NCBI RefSeq assembly: GCF_007747795.1
Contig: NZ_CP036275.1
Span: 1,626,501 to 1,690,500, forward strand
Length of the DNA: 64,000 nucleotides
Reading direction: 5' to 3'
Origin: Maioricimonas rarisocia
GTDB lineage: Bacteria > Planctomycetota > Planctomycetia > Planctomycetales > Planctomycetaceae
This document shows positions 1 through 9,628 of the stretch, one piece after another (the stretch's first letter is position 1; every line of letters begins with the position of its first letter). The notes under the pieces were generated by a model. That model was not told the origin of the DNA. It saw only the letters and a program-made list of their open reading frames with translations, and did not search any database. The position numbers were made by a program, and so were the translations under genes.

Positions 1-1
1 C

Positions 2-3000
2 CTCGAACGCGTTGTTGATCGCCGGGCCCTGATGCGACTGTCGTACGTGATGCTGGGGCTGGTGGCGGCGATGTGTGCATACGCCGTACTTTCACCCAAG
101 AGCATGTCGGCGTCGATCTGGCGGGCGCTGCTACCGGCCGCCGATGTGGCGGTCTCCACCCGCACGGTGATTGAGGACGTCGATCCCGGCAATGCGAGTG
201 TTCTTTCCCGTTCGATGGTGGAAGTGACCGCAGAACTATCCGGGCAGATCCCTGAAGACGTCCTGCTGCTGTACACCACGTCCGATCGCCGGTTCGTCGA
301 CGAGCCGATCGTGATGCAGGAATCGGGCGAGGGGCTCAATCGCTATCGGGCGCTGCTGTCCGGAGCGAACGGCGAAGGCCTGCTGCAGGATCTGACCTAT
401 CACATTGAGGCGGGAGATGCGCGGACATCGACGTATACGGTCGAAGTCCATCAGCCACCGACCGCGAAGGTCGAGGAGATCGCGTACGACTATCCCGCCT
501 ACATGCAGATCGACGACAAGGTCCAAGCCTCGCCGGCAATCGACGCCTGGGAAGGGACGACCGTATCGGTCCGCGCCTCGACCAACATGCCGGTCGTCAG
601 TGCCCGGCTGATCCTCTCGGAGACGGACGACCTGTCGCTCAAGGGCGTCGAGATCCCGATGAAGGTCTCGGACGGTCGTGAACTGGCGGCAACCTGGCAA
701 CTCGAGTTCTGGGAAGACGGTGCCGCTCCGCAGTTCTACCACATTCAGCTCAAGACCGAGGCGGGAGACGAAGATCCCCGGCCGACGCTGCATCCGGTTC
801 GCGTCCGCAAGGACCTGCCACCGCAGCTGACGATGCTGTATCCCACCAGCAATATCGAGGCGGCCGCGGATGCCACGATTCCTCTCGCGTACGAAGCCCG
901 GGACCCCGACTTTCAGCTTCGTTCGGTGACGCTTCGCCTGCAGCGCGGAGATGTCGAACTCGAGCAGGCGCCGCGGCTGTACGGGGGACCTCCGTTCACC
1001 TCGGCGATCCGATCCACTTACGATCTCGAACTCGAGGAGTTCGACCTGCAGCCGGGCGATCGACTGACGCTGTGGCTCGAAGCGTACGACAACCTCGAAC
1101 CGTTCCCCGGCCGTGGCGAGAACCGGACCGTCACGCCGAAGATCCATATCGACATCGTGGAGGATGTCCCCCCTGAGCAGGCCGCTCAGCAGGAACAGCA
1201 GCGGCGGCGCGAACGGGAAGACCGCCTGGACGAACGGGAGCAGCAGGAACAGCGAGGCGGGGAAATGGCCGAGCAACCTCAGGAGCCGCAACCCGGCGAA
1301 GAACCGATGGAGGGAACGACCTCCGAGGAGCCGGGCGAAGAAGGGGCCGAAGGGGAGATGTCGGAGACCGCCGAAGGGCAGGGTCGGCAGCCCGGCGAGT
1401 CGCCGCAGCCGTCCGACACATCCGAGGGTGCCCCGGGCGAGCAGCCCCAGCAGGAGAGTCCCTCCTACGAGCGGTCGGACCAGCGTCCGCAGGACGGGAC
1501 TGAACCGATGCCGTCCGAACAGCCACAGGAAGGTTCGCCTGAAGAGGGCCAACCGCAGGACGGATCGCCGCAGGAACGTCGGCCGGGTGATGAACCGATG
1601 CCGTCTCCGCAGCCGGAGCAGGGGAGTGATTCCCGTTCCGAGCAGCCGCAGAAGCCACAGCGACCGGAGAAGGCCCTCGATGACGAGGCGCTCCGCAAGC
1701 TGATGGAGAAGTACGACCGGGAACCGAAGCCGGAAGTCGGGACCGAGCCACAGCAGCCCGAGCAGAAGGGCGATGAACAGCAGCCCCGTGACGAGCAGAC
1801 CCGTCCGGGCGAAGAACCGATGCCCGAGTCGCAACCGGGCGAACGTCCGGCCGATGAACGTCCTGCTGGTGACGAGCCGATGCCGGGCGATGAGATGCCG
1901 GGCGAGCAGCCGATGCCTCAGGACGGCATGGGCGAGACGCCGGACACTCCGCTTGGCGAGCAGCCGATGGCGGAAGGCGAGCGTCCGCAGGATTCGCAGG
2001 GACCGGGCGAGAAACCGGAGCCTGGTCAGCAGGCACCGGCACCAGGCGAAGAGCCTTCCGACCCGATGAGCGAGAAGCCGGCCGGACCGGAAGGGGGCAC
2101 CAGCGAACCGATGCCCAGTCCGGATGGTGACATGCCGGGCGAGGCAGAATCGACGAAGCCGGGCAGCGAACCGTCGAAACCGGGAGAGGAACCATCCGGC
2201 CAGCCCAAACCGAGCGATCAGCCGATGCCCGGTGCGCAGGAAGAACCGGCTCCCGATTCTCCGGATGCGCAGCAGCGTCCCGACGACGGCACCGGGAAGG
2301 GAATGGCGAAGCCGGAGGATGATCCGAACGCGAAGCCGACCCCTGCCGAGCAGCGACAGGATCCGCAGCCGGGTGACGAGCCGATGCGGAAGCCGGGAAC
2401 TGGCGAAGGTCCGATGGACGAGGTCCCACAGGACCCGCAGCAGAAGCCCGGGACGCGCGGCAGCGAGCAGAAGCCGGGTATGCAGCCCGAGCCGGGAGAA
2501 GAAGGTCAGGCCCCCTCACCGCAGGAAACGAAGCCGAACGGCCAGCCGCCGAGCGATCCGCCGCAGCCGTCCGACGCGACCGCGCCGCAGAAGGGAACGG
2601 ACCAGCCGTCCGGCGATCAGCCATCGGGAGATCAGCCCGGGCAGCAACCGGGCGATCCTTCCGAGAGTGGCGAACCGTCCGACTCCGGCAAGCCGGGAGA
2701 TCCGTCTGCGCAGAAGGGCAGCCCCGAAGGCGGCAAGCCCGGTGAAGGGGGCGAACCCGGCGACGCTCAGAAGGGGGAAGGTGGTGCCGGTGGCGAGAAA
2801 CCGTCTGGAGAAAAACCGGAAGGTGACATGCCCGAGAACGGCGAGCCGATGCAGGACGGCGAACAGCCTGAAGGCGAAAAGGGAGCCGGTGAGAAAGGTG
2901 GTGAAAAGGGAGGCGGCGAGAAAGGCGGCGGTGAAAAGGGTGGTGGAGAGAAAGGTGGCGGTGAAAAAGGGGCCGGCGAAGGTGGTGCCGAAGGGGGCGG

Positions 3001-3562
3001 TGCCGGCGAAGAGCCGGGCGAAGGCGGCATGAAACCGGGGCAGGGATCTGCATCCGGCGATGGCAAGACCGCCGGTGGTGGCGGATTCGAAGGCGGAACC
3101 GACACGGGCGACGGGACCGGCACCGGTTCTGGAACCGACGCCGCCGCTCAGGGAACTCCCGCCGACCTCGAAGCGAAGAAGAAAGCCGCCAACCTCGTCC
3201 TCGATCGTCTCTCCGAAGACCTCAAACGGGGCGAAGTCGATCAGCAGATGCTCGAAGACCTCGGCTGGAACGAAAACGACCTCCGGAGCTTCATGCAGCG
3301 GCTTGAGGATCGGCTCTCCTCCGCGGGGGATGATCCGTCACCGGAAGCCCGGTTCCGCCAGCAGCAGTTCGAATCCCTCCTCAAGGGGCTCGATTACAAG
3401 CCGGAAAGTATGGAGCGAAGCGGCGGCGACGGTCCGCGGCGTTCGGCTCAGGGATTTGCACCGGCCCGACGGCCCGCGCCCCCCGAGTACCGCGGCGACC
3501 AGGAAGCGTACAAGCGACGCCTGCTGCGGATGCGTCAGATCCAGCCGGAAAGCGGCGAGTAG
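2..3562 (+). CDS. Large low-complexity membrane protein, DUF4175-like, 5' end outside window
   Basis: The frame is open from base 2, so the true start probably lies upstream; the first internal ATG is at 32. Counting from that ATG, one hydrophobic helix (about residues 5-25) is followed by an ordered extracytoplasmic part (to about 375) resembling the beta-rich domains of DUF4175-type planctomycete proteins. About residues 385-1045 are an extreme P/E/G/Q/D region built on variants of GEEPMP and GEQP, ending in a GGGEKGGGEK tandem run near bases 2880-2990. A compact charged C-terminal domain (about 1050-1176) begins at DLEAKKKAAN. Function is unknown. Planctomycete relatives often sit with MoxR/DUF58 genes, which cannot be checked here. 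The family assignment is an inference from architecture. Confidence 0.7.
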   Translation, partial: LERVVDRRALMRLSYVMLGLVAAMCAYAVLSPKSMSASIWRALLPAADVAVSTRTVIEDVDPGNASVLSRSMVEVTAELSGQIPEDVLLLYTTSDRRFVDEPIVMQESGEGLNRYRALLSGANGEGLLQDLTYHIEAGDARTSTYTVEVHQPPTAKVEEIAYDYPAYMQIDDKVQASPAIDAWEGTTVSVRASTNMPVVSARLILSETDDLSLKGVEIPMKVSDGRELAATWQLEFWEDGAAPQFYHIQLKTEAGDEDPRPTLHPVRVRKDLPPQLTMLYPTSNIEAAADATIPLAYEARDPDFQLRSVTLRLQRGDVELEQAPRLYGGPPFTSAIRSTYDLELEEFDLQPGDRLTLWLEAYDNLEPFPGRGENRTVTPKIHIDIVEDVPPEQAAQQEQQRRREREDRLDEREQQEQRGGEMAEQPQEPQPGEEPMEGTTSEEPGEEGAEGEMSETAEGQGRQPGESPQPSDTSEGAPGEQPQQESPSYERSDQRPQDGTEPMPSEQPQEGSPEEGQPQDGSPQERRPGDEPMPSPQPEQGSDSRSEQPQKPQRPEKALDDEALRKLMEKYDREPKPEVGTEPQQPEQKGDEQQPRDEQTRPGEEPMPESQPGERPADERPAGDEPMPGDEMPGEQPMPQDGMGETPDTPLGEQPMAEGERPQDSQGPGEKPEPGQQAPAPGEEPSDPMSEKPAGPEGGTSEPMPSPDGDMPGEAESTKPGSEPSKPGEEPSGQPKPSDQPMPGAQEEPAPDSPDAQQRPDDGTGKGMAKPEDDPNAKPTPAEQRQDPQPGDEPMRKPGTGEGPMDEVPQDPQQKPGTRGSEQKPGMQPEPGEEGQAPSPQETKPNGQPPSDPPQPSDATAPQKGTDQPSGDQPSGDQPGQQPGDPSESGEPSDSGKPGDPSAQKGSPEGGKPGEGGEPGDAQKGEGGAGGEKPSGEKPEGDMPENGEPMQDGEQPEGEKGAGEKGGEKGGGEKGGGEKGGGEKGGGEKGAGEGGAEGGGAGEEPGEGGMKPGQGSASGDGKTAGGGGFEGGTDTGDGTGTGSGTDAAAQGTPADLEAKKKAANLVLDRLSEDLKRGEVDQQMLEDLGWNENDLRSFMQRLEDRLSSAGDDPSPEARFRQQQFESLLKGLDYKPESMERSGGDGPRRSAQGFAPARRPAPPEYRGDQEAYKRRLLRMRQIQPESGE

Positions 3563-3612
3563 TGTGTGTCGGTGAGACCCCCGGGTGGCCGTGGCTGGAG
3601 CGTAACTCGCAG

Positions 3613-3630
3613 GCTGGGACTGGTCCCAGC
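3613..3630 (-). repeat. R1 palindrome copy (GCTGGGACCAGTCCCAGC family)
   Basis: Reads GCTGGGACTGGTCCCAGC on the plus strand, the exact reverse complement of the consensus. It lies in the spacer between two convergent genes. Other good copies are at 12235, 46345, 52517, 60809 and 60934. Confidence 0.8.
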
Positions 3631-3655
3631 ATCGTTCCTTGAGGCGGGGTGCCCT

Positions 3656-3668
3656 GGCTCTGTGAGCC
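3656..3668. repeat. Palindrome GGCTCTGTGAGCC (same sequence as the IS target site)
   Basis: This 13-mer is the reverse complement of the GGCTCACAGAGCC sequence found at both ends of the insertion sequence at 44776-46313, so it is an uninterrupted copy of that palindrome. Confidence 0.6.
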
Positions 3669-3773
3669 GAGCGAGTGCAAGGTCCGGTATCCACACTGAA
3701 AGACAGGTGGGGCAGGCATTCCTGCCTGCCAGCTCGCTGACGCTTCGTGCTGGCATTTCCACCAAGTAACCAC

Positions 3774-6539
3774 TCACCGATTCAACTGCTGCCGGAGTCG
3801 GTGCAGTTCCTGCATTGCTTCCAGCGGCGTCATCGAGTCGAGGTTGAGCCCCTTGATCTCGTCCAGCAGCGGGTGGTTCTCCGGTCCGAACAACGACAGC
3901 TGCCGCTCGTTCGACGAACGCTTCTTCCGGGCGGGAATCGTCGTCTTCCCCTCCGCGTCCTGGTGGTCCGCTTCGAGCGTTTCGAGGATGACTCCGGCTC
4001 GAAGGATCACCTCACCGGGAACGCCTGCCAGCCGGGCGACATGAATGCCGTAGCTCTTGTCGGCGGCTCCGGGCACGATCTTGTGCAGGAAGATCACGTC
4101 CCCTTCCTGCTCGTGGACCGCGACGTTCCAGTTGACGACGTGCTTGAGCGTCGTGGGAAGTTCGGTCAGCTCGTGGTAATGCGTCGCGAACAACGTGCGG
4201 CAGCGGACTTCGTCGTGCAGAAACTCGGTAATCGCCCAGGCCAGCGAAATGCCGTCGTACGTGCTCGTGCCGCGGCCGATCTCGTCGAGGATCACCAGGC
4301 TGCGGTGCGTGGCGGCATTGAGGATGCGGGCCGTCTCGGTCATCTCGACCATGAACGTCGACTGCCCCTTGCCCAGTTCGTCACTCGCTCCCACGCGGGC
4401 GAACACGCGATCGACGATGCCGATCGTCGCCGACGAGGCCGGCACGAACGAACCGATCTGCGCCATGATGGTCAGCAGGGCCGCCTGCCGAATGTACGTA
4501 CTCTTACCGGCCATGTTGGGGCCGGTGATGAGCGCGACGATCGACGCGTCGGTCGGCAACCGGTACTCCTCGTCGGTCGTCTCGTTCCCCTCTTCGCCTT
4601 CCGGTTCCGGGGTGTCGTCAGCGTCGGAAATCTTCGGCCCCAGAATGACATCGTTGGGGACAAATTCGCCGCTCGGTTGCAGACGGTCGAGGACCGGGTG
4701 ACGGCCGTCCCGGATGTCGAGCGTCGGTTGCTCGACGATCACCGGCCGGCAGTAGCGGTGATTGACTGCCAGCAGGGCCAGCGAGGCAAGAACGTCGATC
4801 TGGGCCAGCACCTCCGCCGTCTGCTGCAGTCGCTGGCATTCGGCACTGACGTTCTCGCGCAGCCGGCCAAACAGCTCCTGCTCCAGCGCCGTCGACTGTT
4901 CCTCCGCCCGCAGCACCTTCTCTTCGTACTCTTTCAGCTCGGGCGTGACGAACCGTTCCTGGTTCTTGAGTGTCTGTTTGCGGGTGTACTCGGGGGGAAC
5001 CTTGTCGAGATTGGCGGCGGTCACTTCGAGGTAGTAGCCGAACACCTTGTTGAAGCCGACCTTCATCGACTGAATGCCGGTCCGCTCGATTTCGCGGGCC
5101 TGGTACTCGGCGATCCATTTCTTGCCGCCGCGGGCAAGATCGCGCAGTTCGTCCAGCTGCGAGTTGAAGCCGGGGCGGATGATCCCCCCTTCGGTGGTGG
5201 CGATCGGTGGCTCATCAACGAGAGCCGCTTCGATCTCGCTGCGGATCTCCGGACAGAGATCCAGCCGGGCCTCGAGAGTCTGCAGCAGATCGGAGGATCG
5301 ACCGGCCAGCTTCGCCTTCAGTTTCGGCAGCAGTGCCAGCGTGCGGGCCAGCGAGCCGAGGTCCCGCGGCGAAGCCCGCAAGGTCGCGACCCGGGCGGCG
5401 AGCCGGTGCAGGTCGTACGCCTGGTCGAGCTGTTCGCGGACCTGCTGCATCAACAGGGGATCGTCGGCCAGTTCGGCGACGGCATCGAGCCGGCGGTCGA
5501 TTGCGACCGGATCGGTCAGTGGAGCAGCCAGCCAGTCCGAGAGCATCCGCGCCCCCATCGGAGTGACCGTTTCATCGAGCACATCCAGCAGACTGCCGTC
5601 CCGGCGGCCTTCCCGCTGCGTGTGCGTCAGTTCGAGACTGCGGCGGGTCGTCTCGTCGATGAGCATCGCTGCCCCGCGACGGTATGGCTCCAGCCGGCTG
5701 ATGTGTCCCAGCGATGAGCGCTGCGTTTCACGAACGTATTCGAGCAGGGCCCCGGCGGCGGTGATTGCCGCGGTCGCCTTCTCGTCGACGTCGAATCCTT
5801 CGAGGGTCTTCGTCTGGAAATGTTCCAGCAGGGCCGAGTGCGTCTGCTTGTCCGAGAAGCACCACGGAGCCCGCTCGGTCACCAGCGTGCCATCCAGTTC
5901 GAAGAGACGGGCGATCGCCGGGTCGCCGAGAGCGTCTTCCGGCACCAGACACTCGGCCGGACGGATCCGCACCAGTTCGTCCAGCAGCAGGGTGCCGAGA
6001 TCCACCTCGTAAGGGTTGGGGGTGCCATCCCGGCGGGGCTTGCTCGGCTGGCGGTCCCGCGAGAGTTCGAGGCAATGAAACCGGCCCGTCGACAGTTCGA
6101 GCCAGGCCAGTCCGAGACGGTCCTTGCGGGGGCAGACGGCAGCGAGGTAGTTATGCTCCTTCGGGTCGAGCAGCGCATCGTCGGTGAGGGTGCCGGGGGT
6201 GACGATTCGGGTCACCTCGCGGCGGACCATTCCCTTGGCGGTCTTGGGATCTTCGACCTGATCGCAGATGGCCGCCTTGTGCCCGGCGCGGATCAGTTTC
6301 TGCAGGTACCCCTCCAGGGCGTGGTAGGGGAAGCCGGCCATGGCGACGGGGTTACTCGAGCCCTTGTCGCGGCTGGTGAGCGTCAGGCCGAGGATCTTGG
6401 CGGCAATTTCGGCATCTTCGTAGAACAGCTCGTAGAAGTCGCCCATGCGAAACAGCAGCAGGGTGCCGGGGGTCTCTGCTTTGACCTCCATGTACCGCTG
6501 CATCATCGGGGTGAGTTTCGCGTCTCCTTTGGCAGCCAT
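3774..6539 (-). CDS. mutS: DNA mismatch repair protein MutS
   Basis: MutS recognises mispaired and looped bases and starts mismatch repair as an ATP-dependent clamp. The protein is 921 aa. The mismatch-reading Phe-x-Glu is in GDFYELF (F35, E37). Walker [10 protein letters not shown] is near residues 672-680, followed by the [12 protein letters not shown] Walker B/signature and the ATHYHEL segment. The start at 6539 (MAAKGDAKL) is chosen because it begins immediately before the conserved domain I; the frame stays open 76 codons further upstream, but that extension is unlike MutS. An unusual acidic stretch ([20 protein letters not shown]) sits just before the ATPase core. No mutL is nearby. Confidence 0.97.
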   Translation of the reverse strand: MAAKGDAKLTPMMQRYMEVKAETPGTLLLFRMGDFYELFYEDAEIAAKILGLTLTSRDKGSSNPVAMAGFPYHALEGYLQKLIRAGHKAAICDQVEDPKTAKGMVRREVTRIVTPGTLTDDALLDPKEHNYLAAVCPRKDRLGLAWLELSTGRFHCLELSRDRQPSKPRRDGTPNPYEVDLGTLLLDELVRIRPAECLVPEDALGDPAIARLFELDGTLVTERAPWCFSDKQTHSALLEHFQTKTLEGFDVDEKATAAITAAGALLEYVRETQRSSLGHISRLEPYRRGAAMLIDETTRRSLELTHTQREGRRDGSLLDVLDETVTPMGARMLSDWLAAPLTDPVAIDRRLDAVAELADDPLLMQQVREQLDQAYDLHRLAARVATLRASPRDLGSLARTLALLPKLKAKLAGRSSDLLQTLEARLDLCPEIRSEIEAALVDEPPIATTEGGIIRPGFNSQLDELRDLARGGKKWIAEYQAREIERTGIQSMKVGFNKVFGYYLEVTAANLDKVPPEYTRKQTLKNQERFVTPELKEYEEKVLRAEEQSTALEQELFGRLRENVSAECQRLQQTAEVLAQIDVLASLALLAVNHRYCRPVIVEQPTLDIRDGRHPVLDRLQPSGEFVPNDVILGPKISDADDTPEPEGEEGNETTDEEYRLPTDASIVALITGPNMAGKSTYIRQAALLTIMAQIGSFVPASSATIGIVDRVFARVGASDELGKGQSTFMVEMTETARILNAATHRSLVILDEIGRGTSTYDGISLAWAITEFLHDEVRCRTLFATHYHELTELPTTLKHVVNWNVAVHEQEGDVIFLHKIVPGAADKSYGIHVARLAGVPGEVILRAGVILETLEADHQDAEGKTTIPARKKRSSNERQLSLFGPENHPLLDEIKGLNLDSMTPLEAMQELHRLRQQLNR

Positions 6540-6830
6540 CGGCAGAAACTGTTGTGTCTGGGGGAAGGGGCAGGGCGAATCCGGGTGATCGTCCAGTCTA
6601 GCCGAATGGCTCCGCGGCGTCGTCGGCGGCGGGGCGGTCGACGGCGGCAGATTCTGCATGCCGGCCGTTGCTCTGGCAACAGCACGGAGCAGATCGGCAG
6701 ACTGGCGAGATCGAATGGAGAAAGTCGGCCCGCATGACCGATTCGAGGGGGAGAGATGCCTTGCCAATCAGGGCCGCGGGGCAATAAGCTACGCGTTCCG
6801 CCGGGCCGACCGGTTCTGCGGGAACTCAAC

Positions 6831-6905
<75 letters not shown>

Positions 6906-7022
6906 CTGGCGGCTCTGCCGCCAGTAGAGAGGAGAGCGGAGAGAGTTGAGCAGGAGAGCACGTCCGGTGCTGCCCGCTCTTCCCGGTCTACTGCTCTACT
7001 TTCTACGAGAATGAGTCACCAG

Positions 7023-7053
7023 GCCCATCGCCTTCCCGGCGGCGGGCTTTTTT
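7023..7053 (+). terminator. Rho-independent terminator downstream of tRNA-Pro
   Basis: A 10-position stem, GCCCATCGCC with GGCGGCGGGC (one mismatch, one G-U), closes a 5-nt loop and is followed by six T. It lies 118 nt after the tRNA. The rest of 6906-7293 holds no convincing gene. Confidence 0.75.
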
Positions 7054-7293
7054 CATGCGCACCTTCGTCCGGGAATTAGAGCAGGAGAGGTTGGAGCGGT
7101 CGAGTGCGGCGTCCTCCGTCGGCTCGGACGTCAGCTGTGTTCTCTCTGGGGCTCTCCTGCTCCACGGTTCTCCCTCGTGGCTCTCTGGCAGCTCTGCCGC
7201 CTGGATCCACATCGGTCTTTCCTCACGCTTCACACAGCTATTTCCGACCCACATTCGCCGCCGTCTGCTGTTCATGGATCGTCGTCTGGTTTT

Positions 7294-7311
7294 TTGACCG
7301 ACCGGTCCGAA
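7294..7311. promoter_or_regulatory. Putative TetR operator upstream of tetR-like gene
   Basis: Plus strand TTGACCGACCGGTCCGAA. Its reverse complement matches the site at 8088-8105 in 16 of 18 positions, and both contain GACCG-N2-CGGTC. Position 43 bp before the regulator start fits autoregulation, as is common for TetR proteins. Confidence 0.65.
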
Positions 7312-7354
7312 CCACGTATGCTTGAACGCAGATGGTTCTGAAGAGAGAAAGCGA

Positions 7355-7936
7355 ATGCCCTGGGAAAAATCCTTCGACGAGTCCGACGTGGTCGACTGCG
7401 CGATGCGCGTCTTCTGGGAGAAAGGCTACGCCTCCACATCGATCTCGGACATCACCGATGCCACCGGGATCAAGCGCGGCAGCCTCTACAACGCGTTTGA
7501 GGGAAAGCACGACCTGTTTCTGAAGTCGCTGCTGAAGTACGACGATGAGCAGCGGCGGCAGCGGCTTCGCAAGCTCGAATCGATTGACGATCCGCGGGAA
7601 GCGATCGCGACTTTCTTTGATCACATCGTCAAGGACTCACTGAAGGATCCCGCCCGGCGGGGATGCCTGGTCATCAATACGTCGCTCGACTATCCGCAGC
7701 ACGACGAGGAAGTCCGGAAGATCGTCGACGATGCCTTCCGGGAACTGACCGACTTCTTCGAGCGCGCCATCCGCCGCGGACACGAACGTGGTGAGATCCC
7801 CCAAACGGTTGAACCCCGGCCGACAGCGAAAGCTCTGGTGGCACTGCTCGTGGGACTTCGTGTGCTGGGACGCGGCGCATTCGGGAAGACCGCGCTCCAG
7901 CAGATCGCCGCACAGGCGCAGCGGCTGATCTCGTGA
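7355..7936 (+). CDS. TetR/AcrR family transcriptional regulator
   Basis: A 193-aa protein with an N-terminal TetR helix-turn-helix (about residues 10-55; ...SISDITDATGIKRGSLYNAF) followed by an all-helical ligand-binding part. The start at 7355 is preceded by AAGAGAGAAA; an ATG-free extension upstream is not domain-like. It probably represses itself and the downstream decarboxylase-like and dehydrogenase genes, because the same palindrome lies before both this gene and 8125. The inducer is unknown. Family members often sense electrophiles or aromatic compounds, but that is only general knowledge. Confidence 0.93.
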   Translation: MPWEKSFDESDVVDCAMRVFWEKGYASTSISDITDATGIKRGSLYNAFEGKHDLFLKSLLKYDDEQRRQRLRKLESIDDPREAIATFFDHIVKDSLKDPARRGCLVINTSLDYPQHDEEVRKIVDDAFRELTDFFERAIRRGHERGEIPQTVEPRPTAKALVALLVGLRVLGRGAFGKTALQQIAAQAQRLIS

Positions 7937-8087
7937 CACCATCTGCCGGGATGGGGCTTTTCCCTGCTTCAGGAATCGGGTGTTGACCGGCCGGTACAGC
8001 CCCCGTAACGTTGGTTCATTGCTTCCGGCAACGAAGTTCGGCGGCGACATGGGTGGGGACAGCAAGTCCCCTTTTGTTTTCGACTGG

Positions 8088-8105
8088 TTTGGACCGTTCG
8101 GTCAA
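8088..8105. promoter_or_regulatory. Putative TetR operator upstream of AhpD-like gene
   Basis: TTTGGACCGTTCGGTCAA, with perfect half-sites GACCG and CGGTC around TT. It ends 19 bp before the ATG at 8125 and matches the site upstream of the TetR gene in 16 of 18 positions. Confidence 0.7.
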
Positions 8106-8124
8106 AACTCGGGAAGGCAGAACG

Positions 8125-8691
8125 ATGGCAGAGTTTCCAGTTCATACGGCAGAGGCGGCTGGCGAGAGCGGACCACTGCTGGAGAAGAGTCAGAAGGCGT
8201 ACGGCTTCGTTCCGAATCTCCATGCGGTGATGGCCGAATCGCCCGCTATGCTGGAAGCGTATCAGGCGCTCTCGGATCTCTTCACCAACAGGACGAGTCT
8301 GAATCCGACTGAGCAGCAGATCATCGCCATGACCAACAACCGTCTGAACGGTTGCACGTACTGCATGGCCGCTCATACGACGATCATGCAGAAGGCGCGA
8401 GTGCCGGAGGATGTCATCACCGCGTTGCGCGAGGGGACGCCGATCGCCGACCCGAAGCTCGAAGCATTGCGGGCGTTCGCCGAGAAGATCAACGTCAGCC
8501 GCGGCTGGCCGGACGAGAGCGATATCGAGACGCTGTTGGCCGCCGGCTACACCCGGCAGACGGTCCTCGAGGTGATTGTGGGGACCGCCTACAAGGTTCT
8601 GTCGAACTACACCAATCATGTCGCAGAGACGCCGCTCGATGAGGCGTTCGCGGCCAACGAATGGAACGCAGACACCCAGTCGGTCGGCTGA
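8125..8691 (+). CDS. Carboxymuconolactone decarboxylase / AhpD-like alkylhydroperoxidase family protein
   Basis: A 188-aa all-helical protein with the AhpD-type redox motif C77-x-x-C80-x-x-x-H84 (GCTYCMAAH), preceded by the usual glutamate in TEQQII. Such proteins act as thiol peroxidases or related redox enzymes; the substrate cannot be told. The start at 8125 follows GGGAAGGCAG. A longer frame from 8011 would run through the operator and is rejected. It lies between the TetR regulator and a short-chain dehydrogenase on the same strand, 79 bp before the latter, so the three probably form one regulon. Confidence 0.92.
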   Translation: MAEFPVHTAEAAGESGPLLEKSQKAYGFVPNLHAVMAESPAMLEAYQALSDLFTNRTSLNPTEQQIIAMTNNRLNGCTYCMAAHTTIMQKARVPEDVITALREGTPIADPKLEALRAFAEKINVSRGWPDESDIETLLAAGYTRQTVLEVIVGTAYKVLSNYTNHVAETPLDEAFAANEWNADTQSVG

Positions 8692-8770
8692 GGTGAACAG
8701 ACGGCCCGGGCCGAAGTGAGGAGAGAGGCTCCACACAGACTCGCATTCGCCGCAACCGAAGGATGGACTG

Positions 8771-9520
8771 ATGGCATTCGACGTCAAAGAGAAAACTGTT
8801 CTGGTGACGGGGGCGAACCGCGGCATCGGCAAGGCGATTGTTGAAGAAGCCCTTCAGCGTGGTGCGACGAAGGTCTACGCCGCTGTGCGACGTCTTGATT
8901 CTGCAAGTCCGCTCGTTGCCGAGCATGGTGACCGCGTCGTGCCGGTGCGGCTCGACCTGAGCGACCCGGCGACGATCACGGCCGCGGCTCAGGCAGCGTC
9001 GGATGTCGACGTCGTCGTCAATAACGCTGGCGTCCTGAAGACAACGAAGGCGACCGACGCGGACGCGATCGAATCGCTGCAGTACGAAATCGATATCAAC
9101 GTCTATGGGCTGATTCGGGTCGCACAGGCGTTTGCACCGGTGCTGAAGGACAATGGGGGTGGTGCGCTGGTGCAGCTCAACAGTGTGGTTTCGGTCAAGA
9201 CATTTCCGGACGTCACGACCTATTGCGCGTCCAAGGCGGCGAGTTACGCCGTCACCCAGGGGCTGCGGGATTTACTGAAGGAGCAGGGGACGCTGGTCGT
9301 CAGCGTGCATCCCGGGCCGATTCAGACCGACATGGGAGTGGAAGCCGGCTTCGAGGACATTGCCGATTCCCCCGACGTTGTCGCGACAGCGATCTTCGAC
9401 GCGATTGCCGAAGACCGGTTCCACGTCTGGCCCGACGTGTTCGCCCGTCAGGTGGGCGCTGCCTACCAGAGTTTCGCCGAGAATGTCGTCGAAGCGGATA
9501 TGCAGGAGAACATGGATTAA
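8771..9520 (+). CDS. Short-chain dehydrogenase/reductase (SDR)
   Basis: A 249-aa Rossmann enzyme with TGANRGIG (residues 13-20) for NAD(P) binding, NNAGV, and the catalytic Ser-Tyr-Lys with Y151 and K155 (YCASK). It would oxidise or reduce a small alcohol or carbonyl substrate. It follows the AhpD-like gene and may be co-transcribed from the TetR-controlled promoter. Substrate not predictable from sequence. Confidence 0.93.
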   Translation: MAFDVKEKTVLVTGANRGIGKAIVEEALQRGATKVYAAVRRLDSASPLVAEHGDRVVPVRLDLSDPATITAAAQAASDVDVVVNNAGVLKTTKATDADAIESLQYEIDINVYGLIRVAQAFAPVLKDNGGGALVQLNSVVSVKTFPDVTTYCASKAASYAVTQGLRDLLKEQGTLVVSVHPGPIQTDMGVEAGFEDIADSPDVVATAIFDAIAEDRFHVWPDVFARQVGAAYQSFAENVVEADMQENMD

Positions 9521-9628
9521 ATCCCCTGCAGACCGGCGCGGATGTCGCACCGGCAGGCTGGCGGCCAGCGCAGAGGACGATCGCCAGAGTGGGCGGTTCG
9601 TTTCGTCGTTGCGGCAGCGACGAATGCG

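Noticed and set aside
2880-2990. Regular repeats resembling a CRISPR or minisatellite
   Set aside because: They are in-frame GGGEK codon repeats within a gene; no spacers of fixed length.
1131-3053. Long minus-strand open frame (640 codons) opposite the low-complexity gene
   Set aside because: It is the complement of the repetitive P/E/G tract; the translation is arginine/proline-rich without domains. GC-rich repeats remove stops in several frames.
3747-5717. 656-codon plus-strand frame over mutS
   Set aside because: Shadow of mutS; no signal or domain, while the minus strand has all MutS motifs.
6540-6767. 76-codon N-terminal extension of MutS
   Set aside because: Not MutS-like; the standard N-terminus begins at the internal ATG at 6539.
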